This document shows, piece after piece, positions 40,742 through 54,574 of a stretch of 64,000 nt of DNA. Every line of letters starts with the position of its first letter. Position 1 is the stretch's first letter. Origin of the DNA: Onchocerca volvulus (Eukaryota > Nematoda > Chromadorea > Rhabditida > Onchocercidae); the NCBI GenBank assembly GCA_000499405.2, contig HG738138.1, positions 5,888,888 to 5,952,887 on the forward strand. Reading direction: 5' to 3'. Made by a program: the position numbers and the translations under genes. The notes beneath the pieces were generated by a model. The model made no database searches and was not told where the DNA came from. It saw only the letters and a list, made by a program, of their open reading frames with translations.

Positions 40742-42539
40742 TCATTGGACATCATTATCATTTTTCAATCGCCTATACAGCTCTTTTTCTGATGTTTGTT
40801 CTGCCGTTTCACAATTATATGATAATTTGATCAATTCTGAAATGAATTTTAGCTCTATTAATTAAATATATAGCTATGTACCAGAATTAATATAGAATAA
40901 ATCAGAAGAGAAAATTCATCCAGTAAATTAATCGAATTAAAGAATAAATTTCTTTCCAGAATTTTTGCATTTTAATTTTGAAAAGTTTTGAAAATTAGAC
41001 AAAAGAAAATAGAACAAACGTTTTTCAGTAAATGTTCTGGAAAGGAGAAGTTGATGCAAAGTGCGAGTATCACGTTCAAATAAACATTTGCGATTTTTCC
41101 ACTTTATAAAATTTGATACTTCGCTACCAAATTGAATGAACATCTGGAACAAAAAAATGTCCATTCTTAATTAGGTTAATTAGGTTTCCTTCTTCCCCTC
41201 TTCTGAAGAATCAATCATTGAAAACACTTCCTATTTGCTCTGTGCTGACCATATTGCTAGCAACTTCACGATTAATTCGAATAACTATGCAACTGAATCA
41301 ATCAATAATTTCAGACAATTAGAGAAAATATTTAGTTCCTTAATAATTCTTCTACTCGTACTTTTCAAAGATCTTTTTTGACGCTACTATCTACTAAAAA
41401 ATGCAAATAAAGTCAGACCTTAAAATTTACATGTCCATTTGGGAGTAATTGTGCACATTGACGATGCAGCAACGATAGATCCTTGATTAAAAGACCGAAA
41501 AATGGTATTATAATCTATAAAAAATATCAAAATTAATTGTTTTTGAAATTCTCACAAAACTAATTGCAAATTTTCCTACTTTCGAAAAAAACACAAATTT
41601 AAATCCGAATTTAATTTGAAAGTAAAAAAGGAAAATAATAGCTTACGGCGTCGGTTTCGTTCTGAGCACTATTAAAACGCCATATTGCTGCTTTAAGAGT
41701 TGACCGATAACTGACAAAGTTTGCTGTTGGATCGAATTGATGACGGAGAATGTCAAGTTTACTCTTCTCAACACGATTCCACTACAATTTTTTTTTTTTT
41801 AAAATTTTTACAACGATATTTAAAGGGAAAGTTTGGTTCTGATAACTTCGAAATTTTTGGATTTGATAAAAAGATTTGTGAATAATGAAAAATACAGGAT
41901 GTAAAATAAATATTAACAGCTTAAAAAGATAAATCAAAAGACATTATTAGCACACAAAATTAAAGATTAACATTATTTAAAGTCATAAAAAAAATTTAAT
42001 GTTTCCGTCGTACAGTTTCATTAATTATCCTTTTGTATTCAGTAAAATCATCTTCTTTTAGTTGCTTTCTATAATAATATTTAATGCAAATATTTAATGA
42101 TCCAATAGTAATGATGAAATGATTGTTAGGAAGTATTCGATTTGAAATAATGAATTAGTCTGTGCTCAGGCTTAGTTGTTCCTCCTAGAACTTTAATTTA
42201 ATATTTTAATCTTGCAATTATGAAATTATAACCGTCGAATGCTTTAGTATATATATTTAAAACGGTTTTGGTATATGCAATACGTAATACATTTTGACTG
42301 AATTCAAGCGCTGAATTATTTTCATAGAATTGTGCTATTAGCCGCTTCATAATTTTAAACGAATTCTCCAAGAAATTTTCGCTAATTTACTTTATAAATA
42401 ATCAACCAATCTTGCCGCTTTCTAGTTTTTTGATCTTCTCAAGTGTAACTTCAATAATAATACCGTTAATAATATTTCGTTAGTCATTAATTAGGCAAAA
42501 AGCAGTTCAGTGACTGCAAGATGTTAAGTAATTTACTTC

Positions 42540-42607
<68 letters not shown>

Positions 42608-44970
42608 ACATGTATCCAGAAAATTAAATGCATATGTCTAAAAATTAATAGTATTGTTGCAGCAATTTTAAGTGAAGCAAACTGAAGATGAAATTAATAA
42701 AAATTAATTAAATTAAATGAAAAAAGAAAAAAGAAAGAATTACCGTCTTTTTCAGTCTTGCTATGAGCGGTAACGATAAAGCAGCTACAATAGCCATAAA
42801 TGAATTGAAATTGCCAATGTTGATGCATTCTTTAGCGACATCAATGAAGTACTCGATGGTATGTATCCGATACCCCCGCTTACTACATCGTAATATTTCG
42901 GTAGCCGTAAGATATGTCAACCGATTGGACCAATCAATATAGTTCCGTATATTATTCATACGATTTCCAAATCTCTAAATCAGAAATTTTTCGAATAAGA
43001 AATTCAAAAATTCAATTAGCAATAAAAGCATTTTTGTTTGTATTGATACTTTAAGCTTTTCACAAAAGATGCGAAAAATTCCATTTTGATTCATCGCATA
43101 TTATTCTTAGAATTGTTGCATACTATATTTTTTGCAAATTTTTTTACAAATTTCAATGAAATTCTAACAGATAAAAACAAACTTTCTTTGCATCATCATC
43201 TATTGCAGCATAAACAATTTCATCTGGACCAATCATACTGAGTCGCTCCTGCAAATCTTTTCGACGTATTGAAAATAGCATTGCTTTAATAATTTAAATA
43301 TAAATTTTTTAGTTTAATTTGAACTTTTTTATAGCAAACAAGAAAAATAAAATAAAAAGTAAATGCGAAGCTTACTAACCAGTTCAATAAGCGTCATTTG
43401 TTGTGCCAAAGTTGTTGGATTTGGACAGATTTCCAGTAAACCTTTCTGTAATTACTATAAAAGAGACTGTCAAAAAGTATTTTATGGGGTGAACTATATC
43501 AAAATTTTCATTTATTGAAAAAGATTTTGATCAAATGGATCAAAACAAACATAGTTATTATCATCAGTATTCAGGACTTGATCCATACTTGATGAAATAT
43601 CAATCAAAGCTCGTTCGAATCTTTCTGCTCGATCAAGCTGAAACGCATAATGCGTTTATAGACAAATTGGGTATACTGTTTTTCAGGAAAAATTTTAGAT
43701 CCATATGCGTTCTCTAAAGAATTTCATTCATAAATATGCAAATGATCTTTCGCCATGAAAAATCAGATTATACCGTATTTTTTCATTTTCCACGCAATCT
43801 TTTAAGAGCTAAAAAAATAAAAATTGAAATTAGCTTCCCGTATGATGAAGTTGCTGAAGCAATCTGTCCGTATATAATTTGCAGTGTTCATCTGTAGAAC
43901 ATAAACTAAGCAACTCAATTAAACGTCGCTGCATTTGCTGATCACGGAAATCATATGGGATACTTTGAGTCCATTCCAAACACAATTTATAGATTCCACG
44001 GAAAGTACGTGTTCGTCCTTCCTTTGTGAAATTTGCTGCAGTTGCATTCTGCTTGAAAACACATTGCTATAATAGAAAATTGAAACTCAATCCGCCGAAG
44101 AAGTTGATTAGTAAGTCTTTACATCTGTTGAAATTCAAGCGAAAAAAAATTGGGTAAATTAGACAAAATTAAAACGAACCTGTAGAATTTTTTGCAACAA
44201 ATCTGGTGGTGATATAAAAATACGAATATTAAGCAGAGCAGCAAAAATGTAAGATTGTTCCGGCGAATAATTACCACTGGGAATAAGTAGTTCGATTAGT
44301 GAATCCAAAGTAACACTCATCAGCGAACCCGTATCGTCGAAAATTTTGTCCTATAATATGTATGACTGCGGTTAATTTATTTAAGATAGCGCAAGATGAC
44401 TTTTCAAGTTTTTGGTACTGTGAGCCACTTACGAAAGATATCATTTTTACACTAATTTCTCCGAAATTATAATATAGTACTAGAAATTGTTACCTCCATC
44501 TGATACTTTCATGCTTCTATTTCACACTAATCATATGGATTTTATTTATACTTGAAGATGAAGCAAATCTAGCAATTATCAACTTGCTTCCATATTCTAC
44601 CTCATTTTTTCTACCTCATTTTCTCCTCTCCATTGTTTTCTTCCTCTAAAGTTCTATTGCAAAAGCTTAAATTCTTTTCTTCCAACTCTTAATATCTTGT
44701 TTTCGCAGAGTGTAAGTCTTTCAAAATTCAGAAATTTAAGACAAAATTTAATTCTCTTTCAAAATAGATCAAGAAAGCAACAAAATGACAGATTGTAAAA
44801 TAATCCATGAAACGAACTTGGTCATCGAAAGCTGGATAGGAATTTGATGAACTTCCTGTCAGTGGATCTTGCTTGGATATTGGTTCTTGTTTATTGGCTC
44901 TTTCTTGATCATCTTCCTTCGTTTTCCGATTACCACTCGACAAATCGTTTGATGTGGTCGATATTAACAT
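40742..44970 (-). CDS. RASGEF1-family Ras/Rap guanine nucleotide exchange factor
   Basis: Eleven exons in transcript order: 44970-44818, 44350-44180, 44048-43839, 43637-43551, 43445-43380, 43248-43183, 42974-42744, 41781-41647, 41514-41431, 41143-41020, 40836-40742, about 473 residues, the length of human RASGEF1B as I recall it. Residues 52-180 form the RasGEF N-terminal module (YIFAALLNIRIFISPPDLL, PYDFRD near 140). The catalytic CDC25-like domain covers about 213-460, with LAQQMTLIELERLSMIGP, EYFIDVAKECINIGNFNS, RLKKT, PFFGLLIKDLSLLH and FERDTRTLHQLL. The family promotes GDP/GTP exchange, on Rap2 for the vertebrate members tested. Exon 3 ends at ACG followed by GGAAGC, where a GT donor is expected; reading phase and similarity both continue correctly into exon 4. 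A further 5' exon near 49.8 kb is possible. The gene lies alone on the - strand. Confidence 0.87.
42545..42604. repeat. (AT)n microsatellite
   Basis: An uninterrupted run of about 30 AT units inside the RASGEF1 intron between exons 7 and 8. Confidence 0.97.
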
Positions 44971-47417
44971 TTCTCTTCCTTCTTAATCAATTTGTTTTTA
45001 TTTAAAAGTAATAAATGACGCAGGATAATTATATCATTTAAGAGAAAAAAATCCCGAATTCGTTCTATGCAATCTCATGAATGTTAATGTATCTTCTGGA
45101 TTGTTGCTGTGTTACTGATCAAGGTGCAACTTTTTATAAATGATAGTCGAAGAGAAAATAAATGACTGTTGTCGTTGTAATCTTTTATCTGACTCATTTT
45201 GCTTATTTCTTATTTGATCAATTTGTAACCAAATTAGAAACATTTTAATTGATGGTGGAGTGAATCTATGCTAATGATAAATGTCTTCAGCAAAAATATA
45301 AACTACAGTCAAAAAAATATTCTACTCGAAATATTTCATAGATCCTAATCGTAAACTGTGTTGGCCAGCATTCTAAAACAATTCCGTCTTCATATTATAT
45401 CACTGCAACATCATTTGGATGACGATCAAAATGATCAAATTATTTTATCTACTTAAATGATGTTGACAGAGCAATACTAAAAATGGTAATTATAAAGATT
45501 TATATTTATGATTGCATTTAAATTAAACATATCTACTTAAATTCATGAACTTTATTTTCTACTCATCTATTAGCAAGGGATATGAAAAAAAGAAAAAAGA
45601 AAGAAGACGGGAGTCAGATCATACCTTCATATACTAAATTTATGGTTCACTAAATAGTTTATTAAAAAGTAGCAACTAAAATCGTTTGGTCCAGTTTCTG
45701 CTCCTTCTCATATTTGTCTAAATCACAAAATTTGAAAAATAGCAGAATGATTCATCTTTAGTCTTTCATCTCCATTGATGCAATATATATCTTACCAAAG
45801 ATGTGTTGGTTGGCCCTTCTGTTTAATACATTTCGTGGTGATGGCATTACTTCAAAAAAAGAATTCCGCGTATCCTAGCTACCGATGATTTATGAAATAT
45901 ACATAAAAGCATTGCTAAGCTTCAAATTATGACATCTTCTAACTGATAAAAGAAGTAAAGAAATTGTAAAAATAAGAAAAGGATTTAGTAAACGAATAAT
46001 CCATTCATTCATGCCTAATGTATTAATGCATCTTTCCCGTTGAAGTCAAAAGTTTTTACATTGCTTAAAAAAATTGGTAAACGACGCATTCGGAGATATT
46101 GAAGAAAAGAAAAACAAAATAATGGAGACGAGAAAAAAAAAATTACAAATCACAAGAAAACATGCGAGAAAAAAGGTGAGAGGAGATAGGATTCTTAGGA
46201 TTTACAAATGTCAGAATAGGATAATTTTGAATCACCTAATTGCTAATAATTACTGCATCTACAATAATCAATAATTTGTAAGTATATACTAAAATAATCT
46301 ATCCAGATCATAAAACCTGTTGATAAGGGAGAAAACGAGAAATATAAATTAAAACCATTGAAGTCTTCGTTTTTTCTCAGGTAAGATAAATTTCAAGTTC
46401 AAAAGCCAGTATTGATAAATGATATCAATAATTGCGTGAGCGAATGATATTAAATTTTGGATAATAATAAATGAATAAAAAGCATAATGTTAAATAATAT
46501 GATTCCAATTTTCTATAGCATCTCCATGGGATCTTCTTCAAAAACTGTTAACAAATGATTAAGTTATCAATCAATTATTACCTCATTCATACTTCCGATC
46601 AATTATTGTCTCATTTATATTTTCATTTGGATAAATGAATAGACAAATTTCGTAATTAAAACAGAAAAAATATTTAATCAGTTTAGCATAACATTATGAA
46701 GTTAGCTACTAATTTTTTGCAAAACATGAAGATTGAAAACTAAAAATCATTAGAAAACTAAAAGTCAAAGATAAAAGGAAATAAATTTCGCGCAAATTTC
46801 AAAATTAATTAAAAGATAAAATGAAAAATACAAATAGTTAAAATCCAAATTTAATAAAACGTACGAAATTTCAGATGGAAAATTTACATAAAATATTTGT
46901 AAGAAGAAGAAAAATTAAAAGAAAAAACTGAATCACATTCTATGCTATTCCTTTCATTATTTTTTTTAAGCAGCTATATAGTTTTCTCAGTAATCTTTAA
47001 AAAAGAACAAACTGTTGCAATGATTTTGACAACATCGAGAAAATTTTATTTGATAAAGAGGTGGAAAGCTTCATTTTCGAATTTACCGAAATGAAAGTTT
47101 AGACTGTTATTGATAAAATATGAGCACTTTGTCTCTGCAAAGGATGAGGTACTTGGCAGGAAAGGAATTATCGTTTGATAAGAACAAAACCCGTATAAAT
47201 CAGACAGTAAATTTTGTATAAACAAAACAATCTATAAACAAAAACAGCACTGAGAGCGATTTGAAAATTTCGGAAAAATATTTTGAAACTTTGGGAATTA
47301 ATAATATGTCAACAAAAGTAATCCCAAACCTAATAATTTCGATAACGAATTGCTAATCAAATAGTTGGACTATCAGCAATCCATTAACATAGTTGGTCGA
47401 AAAACTGTTTAAAATTT

Positions 47418-47624
47418 GCATAACAAATTTCGGAATCCTTAATTTAACAAGGTAAATTGAGAATAAGAGAGAAAAAAGTATTCGTTTGAATGTTGGAAAT
47501 TTCTGGAAAAGAGAATAATTTTAATTTTAATCGTATTTGATACAAATTTGTTAACAATGAATGGAAATGAAGCGAGCATTTGCAATCCAATTATGCTTAT
47601 CCTGCCCGAAATCAGTGAACAATA
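47418..47624. repeat. Dispersed repeat, copy B
   Basis: Second copy of the repeat at 39728-39926, in the same orientation, about 7.7 kb away, diverged by substitutions and small indels. Neither copy shows obvious terminal inverted repeats, and I could not see a target-site duplication. Confidence 0.7.
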
Positions 47625-49669
47625 TTTATCCCTACTGTTGTTGTTGCTTCGTTTAATTGATAATTTCAAACAGGAGAAAATTATCGATGATTGATAACAA
47701 ATGTAATAATTAGGATGAGAGGAAAAGAGATAATTTTAGTGGAATTCACATTTTATAACTCAAGAAAAATGAGGTTACGCGCAGGCATTGTTTTTTAAAT
47801 ATGTCTGTCCATTTGTTTGTCAACAATTGGCAGTTTCATTTTTCTTTTCAATATCATAAATTTCATACTTTCACGATCTCCTCTCTCTCATCCCTTTTTC
47901 ACTTTCCGTTCATCATTTCATTAAGAACAAATTAATTCATATTGCTTTTTTTTTTTTTTAATAATTTAAATAAAACGCACGAACCTATTTGTTGGATTTG
48001 AATAATTTGATGAAATTCAACAAAAACCGGTAATGTTCGCCATAGAAAAGATTTTTAGAAACAAACCCAATCTTTCTGCGTCACTTTTCATTATCATTTT
48101 TATCGCCATAAATAATGGTTAAATTTTCAAATGAAGAACTCAATTATTCCGTAGGAATATTTAAATTATTTCAAAAAAGAAAAAAAAAGCAATGTGAATG
48201 GATTCTCTTTCTCAACCCGAATTATCGTCTTTATCAGATAATTCATAAAGAAAAGAAATTCTTTATATTGGCATAGCTTTAGATTTTTTCTCACTGGTAT
48301 TTAGGCTCAAAAAAAAATTGATCAAAGATTGAATTTCGAAAGATGAACATCATTGTGAGCATTTTTAAGTTCGACAGATATATGTTGAGTTTTTTAGAAA
48401 GAGCCAAAAAAGTCTACGAAGAAATATCAAAGTTGAAAATGGTGCCATTGGAAGCAGCATAATCAATGTTGCGCATAATGCTCTTTTTTTTTTCCTTACG
48501 AAAAGAAGTATGTGAAAGATATTCAATGATACTGGAAGACTTCCAAATATTCAATTCAATTTATCACATGAGAGCTGCTAACTCAATGATTCTTGGCAAG
48601 CCAAGTTATTTGAAAAGCTTATGCTTCAGGCTAGGCTAGTTTTCAAACGCATCCATTATTCAAATATATACAAATTTGATAACTTTTAACATTTCAAAAA
48701 ACCAGCCAACAATGAATTCATTATTTAATCTAAATAATTGTAATTTATTAATAAATTTCCCTTTTTTGCCTATAATTCAATTGGAAATGATATTTCTGTC
48801 ATGTATCAGATAAGTTGATAGAAGGAAATTAAGAAATTTGCATTATTGAACAAGCAGATAATTCAGATGGACGATTTGATTGTAGTTATTACAATTTTCT
48901 TTTACAAAATAGTTTTAATGATCCTGGCCATCAGACCAGTTCATGGTTTGTTGTCAACAGCAGATCAGTACAAAATTTGTGTATAAGAAAGCGGATATTT
49001 CTTTGATGAAACATGTAAGAAATTTTTGAAAAAAATTGTGATTTACGTCAAGTTTAACTAAATAATGCTAATATAATTAAATGTTTGTTATTTGGTAGTC
49101 TAATTAAATTATCTAAAAGTTGATTAATTGGAGGAAAAAAAAGAGAGAAAGAAAGCAGAAGAAAAGAAGATAGCAATCAGTGGAAACTAAGATTTAAAAA
49201 AAAATTGAAACGCATTTGACAAAATAAAGAGATTGGCGGGAGAAACGAAGCTTTAGTTTCATTACCAAATGCAAAATTAATTAATGATTATTATTGATCT
49301 GTTAATTAATCGATTTGAATTATTTGAAAAGTGGACTGAAAATTTCGAAAAATTAAAATTTAAAGAGCAAACATGATATAGTCTGTCGAAGGTAAAATAA
49401 TGTATTTTCAAGGAATTAATATAAGTAAAACAAAACGCCAAGGACTATTGCAGGAAGAAAGAAAAGCAATCCGAACTGCATGAAATACTGTGACTAAGTT
49501 CGGAAAATATTGATAAAGTTATGTTAAGTTGGTTTTGTCGCAAAAAAAGGTTATTTGTTATGAACAACAATTAACGATTTGATGCCTGCATTTTTTCTGC
49601 TATTTAAACAAGAGAGAAATTTATTGGGAAACAAACTGGTAAATTTTTATGAGAAGAGAAGGAAGAAAT

Positions 49670-49951
49670 TTATTTACCTTCCTGATGTATATCCATCGAT
49701 CCATATAGGGATGAATGTATAATTCCAGGATCAAACAACGATCGGATAGAATGAGAGAGGTGCGGAAAAGGGTACGGGAATGACTGGATGAGAGAATTGG
49801 GAGAAGTGCTGAGGTCTAATTGAAATTCAGGATTTGTACTGTCAACTAGGGATAGTTTGAACAGTTCGTTTAGAAGAGATGAAGCGGAAAAAAAAAGTCG
49901 AATGAAATGAAGGCTTGTATAAACAGACCGACGTGTGCCAACGCCATTCAT
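49670..49951 (-). other. Candidate coding exon, possibly a 5' exon of RASGEF1
   Basis: An ATG at 49951 opens a frame of 93 residues rich in Ser, Pro and Leu (NPEFQLDLSTSPNSLIQSF). It passes a plausible donor (GAAG|GTAAAT) near its end at about 49676. The RASGEF1 exon at 44970 is open back to a weak acceptor (GATTAAG) 14 bases upstream of its ATG, and the phases of the two would fit. The intron would be about 4.7 kb. The base composition here is less AT-rich than the flanks. I recognise no domain. Confidence 0.3.
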
Positions 49952-50609
49952 CGTTCATTTCAATCATAGAAAATAAGCCGATGACCTATTTCTTCCAAAC
50001 TTTCTGATCTGTGCCTAAATATATTATTTCCTAGCACATTTATCGATATACATGCATCAAATATTTTTTTGATAAACAAATGCTGATCTATCGATCATCA
50101 TAGCTGCATGAATCATGGATGGCATATCTTGTTCTCAAATCACAGGTAAGCAAATAGGTGATATTTTTCTTCTCTGATCAATCAACAACAGCTATATTGT
50201 TGTACAATCAAAATGAGCCTTATCATGGATGAGTTTATTGATCTAGGATTGATGGAAGTATTTTTTTGAATCATCATTCAATTTGAAATACACCGAATTT
50301 AGAAGATTAAGATCATATAGTCAGTTCTTTGTCAAAACTTAATTTTATCTTAAAAGTGAATTTTATGCATTATCTCTCATAGTTCAGTGAATTTCTAGCC
50401 TGATCATTCGATATTGAAAGTTTGGTTTGCTTAATGATATCAGAAATTGTCAACTTATTAAGACATACTGGAATGAATTTTTACTGATAATTCCAATTAT
50501 TTGCAATTAATTTCAATTTTAATATTGGATTGGTGTATTCAATAGTCATATCCTTTCTTGGAGAATCACCTTACTGATATTTTGATCATTTTATTCAATG
50601 ATCTTGCTC

Positions 50610-50658
50610 AATATTGATATCAATATTGATATTGATATTGATATTGATATTGATATTA
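50610..50658. repeat. (ATATTG)n tandem repeat
   Basis: About eight hexamer units of ATATTG, with one ATATCA variant near the start, in intergenic DNA. Confidence 0.9.
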
Positions 50659-51383
50659 TGATAATAATGGTTGATTTTAATTTCTATTCCTTATTTATAA
50701 CAATATATTCTTTGCTAGAAAAAAAAAAGTATTTTTCATCGAAATAATTTAATTTTTAAGCTAAATTGCGAACAAGATAAGTTGTTTGAAGCTTGATGAT
50801 CTTTCCAATAATTTCAGTCACTGATTAGTTAGCTATTTGCTTCCCTTTTTACTAGTTTCGACTTTCTGTATTTGATTTAGATACAGTCCTCAGTCTACTG
50901 AGCCAATGATAAAATTGATTACTCAAGTAATTCAATTTATTTGTAAATAAAACATAATACTGGAATATAAAGTATTAAAAAATTTTGACCGGAAGACGGA
51001 AATAGGAAATTTTGAGAAAAATTTCGAAAACGATAAAGAGAAATAGAAAAACGATTTTCCTATCTATTATTACTTCTCTTGATAAATCACGATTAACAAT
51101 TGAAATTTTTTGAAGTGGAAAAGATTGATTCACTGCTTGCATTTTAAATACAATCCTCTTATAATGTTGGCCTACTTAAAGGAAAGAAATTCTAAATTGT
51201 AATCCAAATGTTCGACAATTAAACAGCTGTAAACCACAGAAAATTTTGAATTTTTTTCGAAAAACCCATCGTATGGATGAATCGGAAGCCTATATACAGG
51301 TAATGATGCTATTACTAGTAAAGTAAGTACACTATATGATGTGATGAATTTGGTGGCCAATTATTCAATCATTATTTGTATTG

Positions 51384-51430
51384 AACTGTGGAAATTCTCT
51401 CCTTTCCTCAGGGAGAGAATTTCCACAGTT
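51384..51430. repeat. Perfect 19-bp hairpin
   Basis: AACTGTGGAAATTCTCTCC at 51384-51402 pairs perfectly with GGAGAGAATTTCCACAGTT at 51412-51430, leaving a 9-base loop. Perfect pairing over 19 bases in unique DNA is unusual. It could be a recent foldback, a transcription-related hairpin or a small-RNA source. Confidence 0.85.
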
Positions 51431-53735
51431 TTATCCATCTTGTTTGTTTCTTTCCCGCATTTTTCTGGATTAATTTCGAAAAAAAAATTGAAAGTTTCAT
51501 ATTTAATTTAGCCAAAATAGTCACATCTAAATGAAATCCCTTCAATTTCAGTACAAACTTTTTTTTTGGGTGGGGGAATTTATTTTGCTTTCTTTCCACG
51601 AAATCAAAATGTGTTGTAAACAAATAAGGGAAATAACCAGAAAATGTCACAAGATGTTACAATATTGCATATAGAAGAAATGGTATCACTAATTTCTGCA
51701 AAATTTTTATTATATAATTCTAGCTGAACTGGATGAAAATGGGAAAAAGAAAAGCCAAGGATTCCTAGGATGAAGTGACAAATTTATATACCAGGCATGT
51801 TATGTAACAGCTTCTGGTTCATTTAAAATATGCGAAATGAATTTGATCAGTGTATTTTGGGAAACTGTTTTATCAGAATGCAATCAACAAATATATCGCT
51901 TTTTCTCATCCCGAAAGAATGATTCATCTGATAACATGAAGCTAATCATGCACATTTGACTGGTTTGTTAAATTCATTATCTGTGTTGTACTTTATGGTG
52001 CATGATTCGGATGATGATATCAGATTTATCGATTAATATCCATTCAACGTTCTGAATGTTTTCTCATGCAATTTCTGACATGAAACTCATGAATACTAAG
52101 AATATTTCTTGAATAGATCTTAAAAAATATTAGCCAATTAACATTAAAGCCAAAAGAGATTTAAGATTCTAATATTTGAAGTTTTTGATTTTAAGAAACA
52201 TTTAGATATAGAAGATTTAGATATATTTTTGACACAGAATTAGTTTTTTAATGTGCTGACTTTTTCGTGGTTATTTTTTCAAATTTAATTGTTATCCTAT
52301 AAAGTCAGTTGCTAAAAGACACGTTTCCAGGAATAATCCATAAAAGGAACACGAAAAGGAAAGTTGGATAAATTTACACAAATATCAAAGGACTATTTCA
52401 TCGAAATTCCACTTTCGTATGAAGAAGCTGTTTGAGTAATCATTTGTTGAGCAATAGTTTTGGATCTGAATGATTCCTGGCGAATAATCTTTTCATTAGC
52501 ACTGCTTTGAAAATACGAAAAAAAGTTCTTCGGATTACTTAATTTTTGGAATACTAATTTTTTTAATTGAAAATGCAATTTTTCAAATGATTGCTGAAAA
52601 AAGTTGTATTTTCAATAAAAACAATCAGTTTTCCAAAAATTAAATAGTTCAGAGAATCTTTTTTCGTATTTTCATTTCACGAGATGATTTCATAAGCGAT
52701 TATTTAATAGTAAACAGAAATTCAAAAGCTGCTTTTTTTTATCATCAAACTAACCCGACTTTCTTAGTTTTGCAAATTGAGAGGATTTATGGTGAAAATC
52801 AAGGATTTCTTTTTTGATTTTTTAGGAATTTTCAATAAATAACTAATATCTATGGATTTTCATTATATTTAAAGGAATACAAGCGCTCCTCTTTTTTTTC
52901 CCCTTCATGAACTTTGAAATGCACACATAAATACAGAACTTTTGTATAAGATCATTTATTATCAGATTTTCATCGATGATATGCTAAATGGAAGTGATAT
53001 TATGTTGTTTCTGGGTGGAAAGGACAACATCTCGATACTCATCGGAAATTTCGAATTTATTAAACTTTCCTTTATCAAAATCACTGCCGAAAGCAAGGGC
53101 AGAAATATTTTTAAAAAGATGTAAAGTTAACAGAAAAGGGCTGGCAGGATGTTTTTGTAGAGAGTTTGTGCAGTGAGAATGAAAAATGGATTGATTTTTG
53201 GCTTGGAAGAGGAAAAAAAAGCCTTATACAGTTATCTCGACTATCAACCATACACTATCTGTTTCAGTGATAACAAGACTCATGTTTCTTCCATCTCTTT
53301 TCTCATTTCCATTTCTTTACATCACCCATCGACTCCATCTTCTTGCCTATTTCAGGTGTAACATTTATCAATTGTCAGTTTTTCTTCCATCTTTCCTTAA
53401 CAACAAATAGTGCCTTGGATCCACGGGTTTCATCAGAGGGCTCCAGGAGTTTTTTCAATGCTTAAACTTTCTATATTCCGCATTTGTTTGCAATTGTGAA
53501 ATCAGCCATGAATGTGCACTTCAGCGTTCGATATTGAGTTCTACTCTCGCAATCAGTCATTGTTCAAGCATGTTCATCATAGATCGATTATTTATTTCGA
53601 TGATAATAATATCGAAAAATCAGAAAGTTCGCGAAGCAGTAGGCTTAAGTTTTGGAAGTTACATGATTTGTAGATAACTGTTAAATTTTGGATTATAGTG
53701 AATAGTAAGTGCCATTGCCGGCAAATCCAAAACAA

Positions 53736-54009
53736 AATTTATCAGAGAAATTTAAATTACTCTTGAATTTTTGTACTAACGATACATATCTATCGTATTT
53801 TCTATTTATGATACTATTTTACATGATAAAACTGTAATAAAATGTTCTTCAACATATTGGACATAATTTCATTGTTTCGAAAAATTCAGAGATTTTAAGT
53901 GATCTGAAATCGCTTATCTGTTAATTGTTGTTTTTTTTTTTTTTTTTGTTTTTAACATATTTTTCAGAGATCCAATTTATCAGAGAAATTTAAATTATTC
54001 TTGAATTTT
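53736..54009. repeat. Pair of 36-base direct repeats, 202 bases apart
   Basis: The sequence starting AATTTATCAGAGAAATTTAA occurs at 53736-53771 and again at 53974-54009, with one mismatch in 36. The 202 bases between them include a T17-type homopolymer near 53930-53947. This could be a local duplication or the ends of a small non-autonomous insertion. Confidence 0.75.
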
Positions 54010-54574
54010 ACGTTTATATTATAGAATATCCTGTAAAAATTTGTTGATTCCTTTCGATAAATTTTCCATTCCAAATAATTTTACTCCAAAGTTTGATTAT
54101 AGCTTTGAAGTGAAATGGCAAAATTGGATGATTACTAATGAGTATAGATAATGTTATTTAATTAGAATGACGAAATTTGACCCAAAAGTTTTATAATTAG
54201 AAGAAGTATCGTCAACAATTTTCATACTCTGCAAAAAAATATATTTTTCCAAATACTAGAAATAATTAGCTCCTCAATTAGGTCAAAAATATTGCGCAGT
54301 ATTCATGTCTGCAAAGGAATTCAGTAATAATTGGTTAAATGGATTATCATTCCTCAGGATAAAGCAAGAGTTAAGACCATATATTCCTCTAAAATCTTTT
54401 TATTATATCTTTCTCAGTCTACTTTCGCGGATGTCAATATTGCTATAATAACTTTTTAAATTATCATTTGAATTTTTGTTTACCATCTCAACTATGGATA
54501 ATTGAGAAACGTCGTCTTCTGTTTCAAATCTATATTTAATATCATTGTAATTTAGTAATTTCGGTACGGTAAAT

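Larger units (their letters stand above)
44971..54574. other. Gene-poor region between RASGEF1 and the 54.6-kb gene
   Basis: About 9.6 kb. Apart from a possible coding exon at 49670-49951 and the repeats listed separately (47418-47624, 50610-50658, 51384-51430, 53736-54009), I see only AT-rich sequence with homopolymers. It would contain the promoters of two divergently transcribed genes. Confidence 0.5.
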
